Shown: in pieces, positions 39,766 through 52,200 of the stretch
Numbering within the stretch: the first letter of the stretch is position 1
Layout of the letters: each line of letters starts with the position of its first letter
Origin: Rhodoblastus sphagnicola
GTDB taxonomy: Bacteria; Pseudomonadota; Alphaproteobacteria; Rhizobiales; Beijerinckiaceae
Assembly: GCF_002937075.1 (NCBI RefSeq)
Contig: NZ_NHSJ01000043.1
Coordinates: forward strand, 1 to 64,000
Length of the DNA: 64,000 nucleotides
Direction: 5' to 3'
Position numbers and translations under genes: made by a program
The notes under the pieces: model-generated
Told to the model about the DNA's origin: nothing
What the model saw: only the letters and a program-made list of their open reading frames with translations
Database searches by the model: none

Positions 39766-40636
39766 ATGAGCAAAACACCAGACGGCGCCGCTGTCCGCTT
39801 TCCTTCCCTGTCGCGCCGCGACTTCGTGGCGGCGGGCGCCACTGGTTACGCTCTGGCGACCGGCCCCGTTTCCGCCGAGGCCCTTCACACGGGATTCCGA
39901 CGGTCTCGACGTCGGATCAGGGAAGATCGTCGTCGAAGGCGGCGAAATGCCGCTGTATTTCGCGCGCCCAAAGGGCGTCGAGCGTCCACCCGTTGTTCTG
40001 GTGGCGATGGAGGTGTTCGGCCTGCACGAATATATCCGCGACGTCGTCCGGCGGCTCGGCAAGCTTGGGGCTTTCGCGGTTGCGCCCGACTATTATTTCC
40101 GTTCCGGAGTCGACCTGACCGAGGTCGCCGAGATTTCTCAATTGATGCCGATCGTCAACGCCAAGCCCGACGCGGAACTGCTGTCCGATCTCGATGCGGC
40201 CGTCGCCTGGGCGAAACAGCAGGGCGGCGATGTCGATCGTCTGGGTATCCTGGGTTTCTGTCGGGGCGGTCGCGCGGTCTGGGAATATTGCGCCGCCTCG
40301 AACGCGCCAAAGGCCGGCGTCGCCTTCTATGGCTCGTTGGTCGATCCGGAGGCGCGGAAATCGCTCTGGCCGAACAGCCCGCTCGATCTCGCGGGCGAGA
40401 TGAAGGCGCCGGTGCTCGGACTTTATGGCGAAGCCGACCAGAGCATTGAAGTCGCGCAAGTCGAGGCGATGAGGGCGCGGCTCGCGGCGGCGGGCAAGAC
40501 CGCGGAACTCCATGTCTATCCCGGCGCGCCCCACGGCTTCCACGCCGATTACCGGCCGAGCTATCGAAAGGAAGCGGCTGAGGACGCCTGGCGGCGCATG
40601 GCCGATTGGTTTCACCGGTTCGGCGTGCTGACGTAA
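39766..40636 (+). pseudogene. Dienelactone hydrolase family gene, frameshifted
   Basis: The first part encodes a Tat-type leader (FPSLSRRDFVAAGATGYALA). The main part, in another frame, encodes a dienelactone-hydrolase fold: PPVVLVAMEVFGLHEYIRDV, DYYFRSGVDLT, LGILGFCRGGRAVW with the nucleophilic Cys, LGLYGEADQSI with the Asp, and YPGAPHGFHADYRPSY with the His. The sequence between them (DSDGLDVGSGKIVVEGGEMP) is family-like only in the second frame. One extra G in the GGG at 39891-39893 explains the break. Either it is a recent pseudogene or a sequencing error. Translation from the ATG at 39947 would give the catalytic domain without export. Confidence 0.7.
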
Positions 40637-40727
40637 GCGGAGCAGCTAAAGTATCTTTTTTTTAACCATAAAAGCCTAACGCTTGAGCCGTCTGGGCGTG
40701 ATCGCGCGCCGCTCTTGCGAGGTTCAC

Positions 40728-42395
40728 TTGTTCGGTTTTTCGCGCCGCGTTCATCGACCTGCTTTCGCTGCGCTGCTCGCCGCCGCGCCGCTCTGCATGG
40801 CGGCGACAGCGTTTGCGCAAGAAGCCGCCCCCCTGCCGCCGCCCGTCGGTTCGCGCGTGGATCCGACCGCTCCCGCCTCAGTGAAGGGCGCCGTCCAACT
40901 CGACAACAGTTTTCAGGAAACGAAGCCGGAAGGACAACCAGATTTGCCCGGCGACGACCTCGGCGGCCGTTTTTCCCCAGACGCCGTGGAGTTGCGCATC
41001 CCCAGCGCCGCCGCGAATTACGGCAAGCCGGTGATCAAAAAGCCTGGCCGGAAGCCGCCGAAAAAGTTGCCTTACCCGGCCTTGCAACCGCTTGCGCCCT
41101 ATCCGACCTCGGCCGAGGCCCGGCGCGTCCGGAAGCAGGATCGCGCCGCGCTGCCGAGCGATCCGGATTACATCGCGCCCGCGCCGACGACGGCGGGTTT
41201 GGCGCCGCTGCCGGTCAAGCCCCGTCCCAAGATCGAGGACGAGCCTTTCGCCCCGGTTGGGATCGACGCCGGCTTGTTGCGCGTCAAACCTTATGTCGAG
41301 AGCGACATCGGGTTCAGCGACAATCCCAACCTCGCCGCCGGACGGTCCATTCGCGGTTCGGTCTTCGCGCGCGAGGAACTGGGGATGTCGGCGGACTCCG
41401 ATTGGTCGAACCACGCATTCACCGGCGACTTGCGCCTCGGTTACAATGATTATTTCAACGCGCATCAGGCCGACGCGCCCGATGGCCAAGGCAAGTTCCT
41501 GGCCCGGATCGACGTCGCGCGCGATCTCAAGATCAACGTTGATGGCAAGTTCAGCCTGACCACGCAAACGTCGAGTTCGCCGAACCTCAACAATAACGGT
41601 CAGTCAACCGCGCTATCGACGCGCCCGATTATCGTCGTGTTCGGCGGAGGCCTCGGCGTCACCAAAACATTCAACCGCCTTGAACTGACCTTACGCGGCT
41701 CAGTCGAGCGCGATTATTGGCAGGACGCCCGTTTCGCCGATGGCTCGATACAGCCCCTGTCACGCGATTCCTATAACGATTATGGCCTGACCGGGCGCGC
41801 CGCCTACGAATTGACGCCTGGCGTAAAGCCGTTCGTCGAGGCGACGGTCGATACGCGCAGCCACGATTCGTTGATCGGCAGTTCCGGATACATGCGCGAT
41901 TCCGATGGGGTGCTGGCGCGGGCGGGCACGACATTCGAGCTCACGCGACTGCTGACGGGCGACATAGACGCTGGCTACGGCGAGCGGAAATATCAGGATT
42001 CCCGCCTTTCGCAATTGCGCGGCGCGCTGTTCGATTCGTCGTTGGTCTGGGCGGTGACGCCGCTGACCAAAGTCACGTTGCGCGGGGCGACCTCGCTGGA
42101 CGAGACCACGCTCGCGGGTTCTCCGGGCGCGGTCACGCGTGTCGGCAGTCTCGAAGTCTCGCATGCGCTGTTGCGCAGCCTCACCTTGACCGCGACGGGC
42201 AGTATTCAGGATTCGCGCTATCAGGCCGTCAATATCGACCAGACGCTCTACCAGACGGGTTTGCAGGCGGAATACCACCTGAGCCGCTCGATCGTGCTGA
42301 AGGGCTCGTTCACGCATCAGCGCATGCTGTCGAATCAGGCCGGGACCGACTACACCGCCAATGTCGTCATGGTGGGACTGCGGTTGCAGCGCTGA
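40728..42395 (+). CDS. Outer-membrane beta-barrel protein
   Basis: Exported protein of about 555 residues. A signal peptide (FAALLAAAPLCMAATAFA, cut before QEAAP) is followed by a long proline-rich, low-complexity periplasmic stretch (about 20-175). The C-terminal part has alternating amphipathic strands typical of barrels (LRVKPYVESDIGFSDNPNL, GDIDAGYGERKYQDSRLSQL, and a final strand ending VGLRLQR). It resembles the BBP2-type barrels found near exopolysaccharide genes. The start is uncertain: TTG at 40728 has GCGAGG five bases upstream; TTG at 40683 is the longest option. Function is unknown. Confidence 0.75.
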   Translation: MFGFSRRVHRPAFAALLAAAPLCMAATAFAQEAAPLPPPVGSRVDPTAPASVKGAVQLDNSFQETKPEGQPDLPGDDLGGRFSPDAVELRIPSAAANYGKPVIKKPGRKPPKKLPYPALQPLAPYPTSAEARRVRKQDRAALPSDPDYIAPAPTTAGLAPLPVKPRPKIEDEPFAPVGIDAGLLRVKPYVESDIGFSDNPNLAAGRSIRGSVFAREELGMSADSDWSNHAFTGDLRLGYNDYFNAHQADAPDGQGKFLARIDVARDLKINVDGKFSLTTQTSSSPNLNNNGQSTALSTRPIIVVFGGGLGVTKTFNRLELTLRGSVERDYWQDARFADGSIQPLSRDSYNDYGLTGRAAYELTPGVKPFVEATVDTRSHDSLIGSSGYMRDSDGVLARAGTTFELTRLLTGDIDAGYGERKYQDSRLSQLRGALFDSSLVWAVTPLTKVTLRGATSLDETTLAGSPGAVTRVGSLEVSHALLRSLTLTATGSIQDSRYQAVNIDQTLYQTGLQAEYHLSRSIVLKGSFTHQRMLSNQAGTDYTANVVMVGLRLQR

Positions 42396-42584
42396 CAGTC
42401 CGAGGCAAGCTTCAAGCGACCGGATTGACGGGCGCCAACTTCATTTCGCAACGGCGCGCGTTCACGGAAAGCGCGCTGAGGATTTTTTCGCCCAAGGCGA
42501 TTGCGCCGGGGCCTGCGCGGAAGTGGAGAAAATGGAGGCGGCCTCGGTCGAGGTCGTCCGCCTCCAGGATCAACGGATCACGCG

Positions 42585-43469
42585 TTAAAGCATGCCGACA
42601 ATCTTCTTCAGTACGGCGCGGAACTCCGGCTCGATGTCGGGTCGCGCCAGCGCGAAGGCGACGTTGGCGGCCAGGAATCCCACCTTGGAGCCGGTGTCAT
42701 AGGTCTTGCCGTCGAAATGGTGGCCAAAGAACTTTTGCGCCTTCGCCAGTTCGATCATGGAATCGGTGAGCTGGATCTCGCCGCCGGCGCCCCTCTCACC
42801 CTTGCCGAGCAGGTCGAAAATTTCGGGCTCCAGAATATAACGGCCGGAAATGATGAAGTTGGAGGGCGCCGTCCCCTTCGGCGGCTTCTCCACCATGCCG
42901 GTGATCTCGAACGCTTGGCCGAACGCCTGACCCTTGGCGACGACGCCATATTGATGGGTCTGGTCATCGGGCACAGTTTCGACGGCGATGACATTGCCGC
43001 CATGGGCGTTATAGGTCTCGACGCATTGTTGCAGGCAGCGTTTGCCGCCGGCGCCGGGCAGGGTGATCATGTCGGGCAGAATCACGGCGAAAGGCTCGTC
43101 GCCGACAATGTCGCGCGCGCACCACACCGCATGGCCGAGGCCGAGCGGCGCCTGCTGTCGCGTAAAGCTGGTGGCGCCCGCCGCCGGGAGATCCGCCCTG
43201 AGGCCTTCAAGCTCCTTGAGCTTGTTGCGCCGTTGCAGCATGTCTTCAAGCTCGTAGGCGATATCGAAATGATCCTCGATCACCGCCTTGTTGCGGCCGG
43301 TGACGAAAATGAAATGCTCGATGCCAGCCTCGCGGGCCTCTTCGACGCAATGTTGCAGCACCGGACGGTCGACCACGGTCAACATCTCTTTCGGGACGGT
43401 CTTGGTCGCGGGCAGAACGCGGGTGCCGAGACCGGCGACGGGAAAAACGGCTTTGCGAATCTTCTTCAT
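42585..43469 (-). CDS. galU: UTP-glucose-1-phosphate uridylyltransferase
   Basis: Makes UDP-glucose from UTP and glucose-1-phosphate. FPVAGLGTRVLPATKTVPKEML is the nucleotide-binding N-terminus. YVVQ-type blocks appear as RQQAPLGLGHAVWCARDIVG and FAVILPDMI. VEKPPKGTAPSNFIISGRYIL and YDTGSKVGFLAANVAFAL complete the fold. The 294-residue length is normal. Divergently oriented from galE, which uses its product. Confidence 0.96.
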   Translation of the reverse strand: MKKIRKAVFPVAGLGTRVLPATKTVPKEMLTVVDRPVLQHCVEEAREAGIEHFIFVTGRNKAVIEDHFDIAYELEDMLQRRNKLKELEGLRADLPAAGATSFTRQQAPLGLGHAVWCARDIVGDEPFAVILPDMITLPGAGGKRCLQQCVETYNAHGGNVIAVETVPDDQTHQYGVVAKGQAFGQAFEITGMVEKPPKGTAPSNFIISGRYILEPEIFDLLGKGERGAGGEIQLTDSMIELAKAQKFFGHHFDGKTYDTGSKVGFLAANVAFALARPDIEPEFRAVLKKIVGML

Positions 43470-43694
43470 GGATCGTCCGTCTTCAGTGATGATTTTACCT
43501 TGGGCAAGCCGCTCTCCGCATCGAGAGCCTGAATTGCGGCCAAGCTCTTAGCATTTCAAATAGGGCCAAGCTAAGGAAATGGGGGGGCGGTTCGTCTTAA
43601 GCTTTAGTCCTATCCTCACTTCCGTTCAGCGCCGGTTCCAGCTAAGAGCGTGACGTTTCGCGGCCATGGTCGCCTTGTCCCAGGATTTTGCCCT

Positions 43695-44693
43695 ATGACC
43701 GTTCTCGTCACCGGCGGCGCCGGCTATATTGGTTCGCACATGGTGCTGGAACTGCTGGAAGCCGGCGAAAAGGTCGTCGTGCTCGACAATCTCTCCACCG
43801 GCCGCCGCCAGGCGGTGCATCCCGACGCCGAACTGGTGGTCGGCGAATTCGGGGACGCCGCGCTGGTGGAAGACCTGCTGACCAGCCGGGGCGTCGACGC
43901 CATCATCCATTTCGCCGCCAAGATCGTCGTGCCGGAATCCGTGGTCGATCCGCTGGGCTATTATCTCAACAATACCGCCTCCGCCCGAAGCCTTCTGGCC
44001 TGCGCGGTCTCATGCGGCGTCAAACATTTCATTTTTTCCTCGACCGCGGCCGTCTATGGCGATCCCGAGCAGAATCCCGTGACCGAGGATGAAACGCTGA
44101 AACCGGTCTCGCCCTATGGCCGGTCCAAGCTGATGGTGGAATGGATGCTCGCCGACACGGCGGCGGCCCATGATTTGAAATATGTCGTGCTGCGCTATTT
44201 CAACGTCGCTGGCGCCGATCCCAAAGGGCGCGCCGGCCAGTCTTTTCCGAACGCCACCCATCTCATCAAGGTGGCCGTGCAGGCCGCGCTCGGCACGCGC
44301 AAAGGCATGGAAATGTTCGGCACGGATTATCCGACGCCCGACGGAACTTGCCTGCGCGACTATATTCAGGTGACCGATCTCGCGCGCGCCCACATGGACG
44401 CGCTCAAGCATTTGCGCGGGGGCGGGGAGAACCTCACCTGCAACTGCGGCTACAAGCGCGGCTATTCGGTCAAGGAAGTGATCGAGACAGTGAAGAAGGT
44501 TTCGGGCGTCGATTTCCCGGTGAAGATTTCCGGGCGCAGGCCCGGCGATCCCGCCGCGATTGTCGCTGACAATGCCCGCGCCAAGGCGGCGCTGGGCTGG
44601 ACGCCGGTTCACGACGATCTCGAAGAGATCGTGCGTCAGGCTCTGGCCTGGGAGAAGAAGCTGCTGGCGGAGCAAGGCCAAGCGAAGCGCTGA
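43695..44693 (+). CDS. galE: UDP-glucose 4-epimerase
   Basis: Extended short-chain dehydrogenase that interconverts UDP-glucose and UDP-galactose. The NAD loop is VLVTGGAGYIGSHMVLELL. DNLSTGR, HFAAKIVVPES, SSTAAVYGDP, the catalytic YGRSK with Tyr and Lys, RYFNVAGADPKGR and DGTCLRDYIQVTDLARAH are characteristic. The ATG at 43695 gives 332 residues. With galU it supplies UDP-hexoses for the polysaccharide genes. Confidence 0.95.
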   Translation: MTVLVTGGAGYIGSHMVLELLEAGEKVVVLDNLSTGRRQAVHPDAELVVGEFGDAALVEDLLTSRGVDAIIHFAAKIVVPESVVDPLGYYLNNTASARSLLACAVSCGVKHFIFSSTAAVYGDPEQNPVTEDETLKPVSPYGRSKLMVEWMLADTAAAHDLKYVVLRYFNVAGADPKGRAGQSFPNATHLIKVAVQAALGTRKGMEMFGTDYPTPDGTCLRDYIQVTDLARAHMDALKHLRGGGENLTCNCGYKRGYSVKEVIETVKKVSGVDFPVKISGRRPGDPAAIVADNARAKAALGWTPVHDDLEEIVRQALAWEKKLLAEQGQAKR

Positions 44694-45196
44694 GGCTTCA
44701 TAATTCCGCAGGCCGGCAGAACGAAGAACACAGCCGGGCGTGGGGCCGATCACCGCCGCGCTCGCCAACAAGAGCGCCCGTCCGATCAGGGTCATGCTGA
44801 CGAAGGGCCAGGATTATCGTAGTCCAGTGGCTGCGGCGGCCTGATCGAAAATCAGCCAAAGCACCCGGGGGACTGTCGGGCGTGCCCGAGGCGGTTAAAT
44901 GCGCCGTATCAACAGGCCGGACGTATGACCGCAGCCGACCAGATCGTTCAAAGCGGAAAAGTGCGTTGCCAACGAGGCCGTCCACATAGGCTGCCGTGAC
45001 AAATTGATCCTTGGCTTCAAGGAATCCCAAGCGCAGAAGCGATTCAATTATTTCACGTCATTGTCTTAGGTCATTTAACGCACGTGACCATAGCCACTTC
45101 CGCATGGCGGTCAGGCGGAATAACGGTCGGATTTGTTAGGCGCTTTGCAATGATTAACCGGAACGGACGCCGCCGCCGTCCTGGCCGGAGGGAACA
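44694..45196. other. 503-base intergenic region, no gene recognised
   Basis: Between galE and the IHF-like gene. One minus-strand frame (44698-45030) is open for 110 codons, but its product resembles nothing I know and has no ribosome site I would trust. The part after 45010 is more A+T-rich and probably holds the promoter of the IHF-like gene. GGAGGGAACA directly before 45197 is that gene's ribosome-binding site. Confidence 0.4.
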
Positions 45197-45571
45197 ATGG
45201 ATCAATATAATTCCAAGAAATTCGCCGCGTCGCCGAAGACCGCGTTTCCAGCGCCGGCCGAGGAAAGCCGGACAGTGACTCGCGTCGAATTGCTTGACGC
45301 CGTCTATAACGCCTGCCCGACGCTGTCGCGCGCGCAAGCCCGCGAAATTTTCGAGATGACGCTCGACGAAATCGTCGACGCCTTGGTGCGGGACGATCCC
45401 GTCAAGCTGCGCGCGTTCGGCGCCTTTACCGTGCGCTCCAAGCGCGAACGCGTCGGTCGTAACCCGCGAACGGGCGTCGAGGCCAAGATCACCGCTCGCC
45501 GGGTGCTTACGTTCAAGGCCTCGCCCACGCTGATCGCCAGGATCAACGGCGAAGATCCGGTCGTGGAATGA
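45197..45571 (+). CDS. ihfA: IHF-alpha-like (HU/IHF family) protein
   Basis: DNA-bending protein. After an unusual N-terminal extension of about 30 residues (DQYNSKKFAASPKTAFPAP) comes a complete HU/IHF domain: VTRVELLDAVYNACP, FEMTLDEIVDALV, DPVKLRAFGAFTVRSKRER, then VGRNPRTGVEAKITARRVLTF. The VGRNPRTG arm with Pro and the alpha-type spacing suggest the partner of IhfB. Alpha-chain assignment is less sure than family membership, because the extension and the missing MerR-type neighbour are unusual. Confidence 0.8.
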   Translation: MDQYNSKKFAASPKTAFPAPAEESRTVTRVELLDAVYNACPTLSRAQAREIFEMTLDEIVDALVRDDPVKLRAFGAFTVRSKRERVGRNPRTGVEAKITARRVLTFKASPTLIARINGEDPVVE

Positions 45572-45591
45572 TTTCCGCGCCGATATGAGGG

Positions 45592-46674
45592 TCAGCAGCC
45601 GGACAGGCTGACGCCAAGGACTTGCTCATAGAAAGCGACGATCTTCGCGGCCTCCCGCGCGATGTCATGCTTGGCCAGCGCCTTTGCCCGTCCGCTCGCG
45701 CCCATTTGCGCGGCTCTTGCGGGGTCGGCGAGCAAGGGTTCCATCGCCGCCGCCAACGCCTCGACATCGCCGGGAGGAATCAGAAAGCCGGTTTCGCCAT
45801 CCGCCACCAGCCGGGCCGCCGCGCCGGTGCGGGTGGCGACCACGGCGGTCCCACTGGCCATGGCCTCAAGCGGCGTCAGGCCAAAACCCTCCCACCGCAT
45901 CGGCGCGACATAAAGCGATACGAGCGCGAACCAGTACGGCATTTTTTCGCGAGGCTGTTCGCCAAGGAACAGAATACGGCTCTCCAGTCCGGCTGCCGCA
46001 ATCTTCTCCTTCAGTCCGGCGACGAAAGTCTCGTTTTCGGGCGTGATCAGCCCGGTCAGCAACAGGGTCGCGCCCGGATATCGCGGCAGCAGGCGCAGAG
46101 CGGCCTCGATCAGAACATCCGTGCCTTTTTGCGCGCGAATGCGGCCAAAGGCGCCAATGCCGAAGCCGCCGGGCAGGCCGGCGTCCTTCCATTCGGCGGC
46201 GCGGTTGGCGAGCGGCTGAAACCGCCGGACATCGACGCCATGATTGATGATGACGCAGGGGACTTCCAGGTAGGAGGCCGACCCTTCCGAGGTCGAGATC
46301 ACCCCATCGATGCGGCGCAGCATCCAGCGCGTGAAGCGGCTCTGGCGGCGTTGGCCGGCCCAGGTGAAGACGATCTTCCACCGTTGCCGCAAGACATGTT
46401 TCAGCAGCAGGCCGACGATCATCTCGTCATTGCGGCGCGCATGCCAGATGCGATGTTTTCCGCGCGGCGGATGGGACCAACCCCGCGAAAAAATCTGGCG
46501 GAAGGAAATTTGCGGGGTTTCCGGCGGCAGATGCGCGCCAACGCAAGCGATCGGGCCGAGACGCGCGACATGGGGCGCCAGGGCCAGAATGGTGGAGGTC
46601 ACGCCGGAATAGCGCCAGTGCAGGTTGGGCGTGACCGCCAGCAGCCGTCGCAGATCTTGCTCGTCCGGCTCCAT
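45592..46674 (-). CDS. Glycosyltransferase family 4
   Basis: Retaining GT-B glycosyltransferase of 360 residues. The N-terminal part includes RYSGVTSTILALAPHVARLG and DGVISTSEGSASYLEVP. The donor-binding half has FGIGAFGRIRAQKGTDVLIEA, LLTGLITPENE, VAPMRWEGFGLTPLEAMASGTAVVATRTGA with the EX7E motif, and GFLIPPGDVEALAAAM. Similar to enzymes adding sugars to LPS core or exopolysaccharide. The substrate is unknown. Five bases from the L,D-transpeptidase gene in the same direction. Confidence 0.9.
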   Translation of the reverse strand: MEPDEQDLRRLLAVTPNLHWRYSGVTSTILALAPHVARLGPIACVGAHLPPETPQISFRQIFSRGWSHPPRGKHRIWHARRNDEMIVGLLLKHVLRQRWKIVFTWAGQRRQSRFTRWMLRRIDGVISTSEGSASYLEVPCVIINHGVDVRRFQPLANRAAEWKDAGLPGGFGIGAFGRIRAQKGTDVLIEAALRLLPRYPGATLLLTGLITPENETFVAGLKEKIAAAGLESRILFLGEQPREKMPYWFALVSLYVAPMRWEGFGLTPLEAMASGTAVVATRTGAAARLVADGETGFLIPPGDVEALAAAMEPLLADPARAAQMGASGRAKALAKHDIAREAAKIVAFYEQVLGVSLSGC

Positions 46675-46679
46675 GCGGC

Positions 46680-48110
46680 TCAGCGTGTCTCGGCGTGGGC
46701 CTCGGCTCGGGCCAATTTCTTCCTCGGCTCGGGCTGGGGCTTGGCGACGGTTTCAGGCGGCTTAACCGCGTGAGGAGGTTTGGCTGAGATGGGCTTGGGC
46801 GCCGCCGCAAGCTTGGCGGTCGCCGCGGCTAACGTGGAACGAGCGGGCGCGGCTGCGGGTTCGGGAACAGCTTGCGCCTTCACGCTCTGGCCAGCAGTCG
46901 CTGTTTCAGCGCCGCCTAGCGACAACATGGATGCAAGTTTATCCTTCGAAGCGCTCAGGGAATCCTGCGTCACCGCGACCACCGGCTCTTGCGCCGGCGC
47001 GCGGGCGTCGGGTTCGGCGCGCGCCTGCTCCTGAGCGCGGGACTGGTCCTGCGCCAATTTCTTTGCGACCGAGATGGGCGCGGCGCGCGCCTTGCCGCCT
47101 GCGCCGCCGTCAAGCGCCAGTTCAACCGGCGGGGTCAAGTCCTCGGGACGGCTGACCTCATGTTCAGTAATGTTGGCGAAGACCGGATGCTGCGCGCCGT
47201 CCTTGTAGACGAGTCGCACGGGGCGCTCGCCCTGTTTCACCAGAGCAGCGACTTGCGCTTCGTCAGCCCGTTCGCGCTGGGCCACGAGTGATTCGACCTC
47301 CGGCTCAGTCGCCGCCAGGGTCGGGCAGGGCGCTTCGGGATCGAGCGGCTGGCCGTTGGCGGACTTCACGCCGAACACGTAACGCGCGCCACAAACGCCG
47401 ACGCTCACCTCATGATGCGTGGCCTCGAAATGATCCGCGCCCTTCTTCAGCTCCTTCCAGAACGGCATGTTCGGGTCGAGCCGGAATTTGGCGAGATTGG
47501 TCGCGGTCAGATGGAATGGCAGCGCCTGCATCTGAATGGCGCGTTGGCCGCCAGAGAAACTTTCGCGCGCCAGCGCGTAGATTTCGGCGATCTGCCTGTC
47601 GGTCATGGAAAAGCAGCCCGCTGACGAACAAACGCCATGGACCATCACCGAGCTGCCGGTGGCGCCATGGGCGCGATCGTAAGCGTTGGGATAGCCAACG
47701 TTGAATGACAGATAATAGGCGGAATTCGGGTTCATCTGCGCCGGGGTGATCGAATAGAATCCCTCCGGCGACTGCCGGTCGCCTTCCTGGCGCTTCGGGC
47801 CGAGTTGGCCCGACCAGCGGCAAATCGGAAAGGTCTTGAGCAGCACATAGCTGCCGTCCGGGCGCATCTTCCAGACTTCGAACTCGGATTCCTTCTTGTA
47901 GGCGCGAATCAGCATGGGCGAATCGGCGGTAACGCCTTTTGCCGCCAGCAAGGCCACTGTTTCGCTGGAGAGCGCCTGCATGGCCCGATCGTTGCCGCCT
48001 ACGGTGTTGCAGCCCGAAAGCGCGCTCAACACGCCCATGCCCAGCAAAACCGCCGTCCCATGCGAAACGGCCGGCCAGCCCGGAAGACGAAAAAATCCTT
48101 GACCGCTCAT
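46680..48110 (-). CDS. Lipoprotein L,D-transpeptidase (YafK-like)
   Basis: Predicted cell-envelope enzyme. A hydrophobic signal ends in the lipobox LSALSGC. A YkuD-type catalytic domain follows, FEVWKMRPDGSYVLLKTFPI, GDRQSPEGFYSI, YYLSFNVGYPNAYDRAHG, and VMVHGVCSSAGCFSMTD with His and the nucleophilic Cys. The last 150 residues are low-complexity, rich in Ala, Pro and Lys (for example PKPISAKPPHAVKPP), suited to spanning peptidoglycan. Start uncertain: ATG at 48110 gives a normal signal length, ATG at 48167 adds 19 residues. It may anchor or remodel peptidoglycan-linked proteins. Confidence 0.85.
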   Translation of the reverse strand: MSGQGFFRLPGWPAVSHGTAVLLGMGVLSALSGCNTVGGNDRAMQALSSETVALLAAKGVTADSPMLIRAYKKESEFEVWKMRPDGSYVLLKTFPICRWSGQLGPKRQEGDRQSPEGFYSITPAQMNPNSAYYLSFNVGYPNAYDRAHGATGSSVMVHGVCSSAGCFSMTDRQIAEIYALARESFSGGQRAIQMQALPFHLTATNLAKFRLDPNMPFWKELKKGADHFEATHHEVSVGVCGARYVFGVKSANGQPLDPEAPCPTLAATEPEVESLVAQRERADEAQVAALVKQGERPVRLVYKDGAQHPVFANITEHEVSRPEDLTPPVELALDGGAGGKARAAPISVAKKLAQDQSRAQEQARAEPDARAPAQEPVVAVTQDSLSASKDKLASMLSLGGAETATAGQSVKAQAVPEPAAAPARSTLAAATAKLAAAPKPISAKPPHAVKPPETVAKPQPEPRKKLARAEAHAETR

Positions 48111-48269
48111 GTCCCAATCCCCGCGCGCGACGCACGAGCGCCCCCGCGCCAGAAGGTTTATCGCCATTAAGCTTACACCATCCTTACCACGCCGGAACGG
48201 AATTCGCCGCCGTGGTGAAGGAGTCCTTAAGCCAGACAGGCCCTAGCAAACATGTTTTTGCGGCGGGAA

Positions 48270-49223
48270 TCAGACCTTGCGGCCCATCGCCAAAAACTTC
48301 TCCTGGCGCGCGGCGCGCACGGCGTCGGGCGTAAGCTCGGCGAAACGCGCGAGCGCGCTGGCCACGGCGTCGCCGACGGACCGGATGATCGCCTCGGGAT
48401 CGCGGTGCGCGCCGCCGACGGGCTCGGTGACAATGCCGTCGATGATGCCGAATTTTTGCAGATCCTGCGCCGTGATCTTCATGCTGGTCGCGGCGTCCTG
48501 CGCGCGGCTGGAATCGCGCCACAGGATCGAGGCCGAGGCTTCAGGCGAAGCGACCGTATAGATCGAATGCTCAAGCATCAGCACGACATTGCAGGCGGCA
48601 ATGCCCAGCGCGCCGCCGGAGCCGCCTTCGCCGATCACCGTCGCCACATTGGGCGTGCCCTGCACCAGCGCGGCTTCGGTGGCGCGGGCGATGGCCTCGG
48701 CCTGGCCGCGTTCTTCCGCCTCGATGCCGGGAAAGGCGCCGGCGGTGTCAACGAAGGACACGACGGGCAAGCCGAACCGATCGGCCAATTCCATGACGCG
48801 CACGGCCTTGCGGTAGCCCTCGGGCTTGACCATGCCGAAATTGTGCTTGAGGCGCGAGCTGGTGTCGAAACCCTTCTCCTGGCCGATCACTGCGACCGAC
48901 TGACCGCGAAACCGCCCGAGGCCGCAGAGAATGGCTTCGTCCTCGGCGAATTTGCGGTCGCCGGCGAGCGGGGTGAAATCCTCGATCAGGCCGGCGATGT
49001 AATCGACGCAATGCGGGCGCTGCGGATGGCGCGCCACTTGCGTCTTCTGCCAGGGCGTCAGGCCGGCGTAGAGCTCGGCGAGCGCTTTGGCCGCCTTGGC
49101 CTCTAGCTTGGCGAGTTCTTCGCCGATATTGGGCGAGTCCTTCTTCTCGGACAAGGCGCGCAGGTCTTCGACTCGCGCTTCGAGTTCGGCGACGGGTTTT
49201 TCAAAATCGAGATAGGAAGCCAT
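48270..49223 (-). CDS. accA: Acetyl-CoA carboxylase carboxyltransferase subunit alpha
   Basis: Partner of AccD. The 317 residues include FEKPVAELEARVEDLRAL, LTPWQKTQVARHPQRPH, FRGQSVAVIGQEKGFDT, VSFVDTAGAFPGIEAEERGQ, VIGEGGSGGALGIAACN and SPEASASILWRDSSRAQDAA, all AccA signatures. As in other alphaproteobacteria, accA is unlinked to accD (20 kb apart here). Confidence 0.97.
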   Translation of the reverse strand: MASYLDFEKPVAELEARVEDLRALSEKKDSPNIGEELAKLEAKAAKALAELYAGLTPWQKTQVARHPQRPHCVDYIAGLIEDFTPLAGDRKFAEDEAILCGLGRFRGQSVAVIGQEKGFDTSSRLKHNFGMVKPEGYRKAVRVMELADRFGLPVVSFVDTAGAFPGIEAEERGQAEAIARATEAALVQGTPNVATVIGEGGSGGALGIAACNVVLMLEHSIYTVASPEASASILWRDSSRAQDAATSMKITAQDLQKFGIIDGIVTEPVGGAHRDPEAIIRSVGDAVASALARFAELTPDAVRAARQEKFLAMGRKV

Positions 49224-49348
49224 TGTTGCCTTTAGCCCTGCGGGAGGCGCGACGCGGACTCTGCGCCGCGCCAGAAAGCGCGCGGAAACTGTCGATTTCC
49301 GCGCGGGAAGTCAAGTGAGCGGCGCTCGGGCGAAATGCCCGGACGAGC

Positions 49349-50935
<1,587 letters not shown>

Positions 50936-50967
50936 CGAACAGTCCTCATTGTCGTGAATGCGTGAGA

Positions 50968-51002
50968 AAAAACCCCGCTCCGGGCGTCATCCAAAGCGGG
51001 GC
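50968..51002 (-). terminator. Intrinsic terminator of serC
   Basis: Seven-bp G+C-rich stem (CCCCGCT, 50974-50980 with 50996-51002) followed in the minus direction by six Ts. It starts 25 bases past the serC stop, so serC and serA need not share one transcript. Confidence 0.75.
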
Positions 51003-51027
51003 TGGAAAGTCATGGGAAGGAGCGCCC

Positions 51028-52200
<1,173 letters not shown>

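Noticed and set aside
42420-42590. Short frames on both strands between the barrel gene and galU
   Set aside because: Neither has a good start or any known motif; treated as intergenic.
44698-45030. Minus-strand frame of 110 codons between galE and the IHF-like gene
   Set aside because: No similarity recognised, no trusted ribosome site, composition like non-coding DNA.
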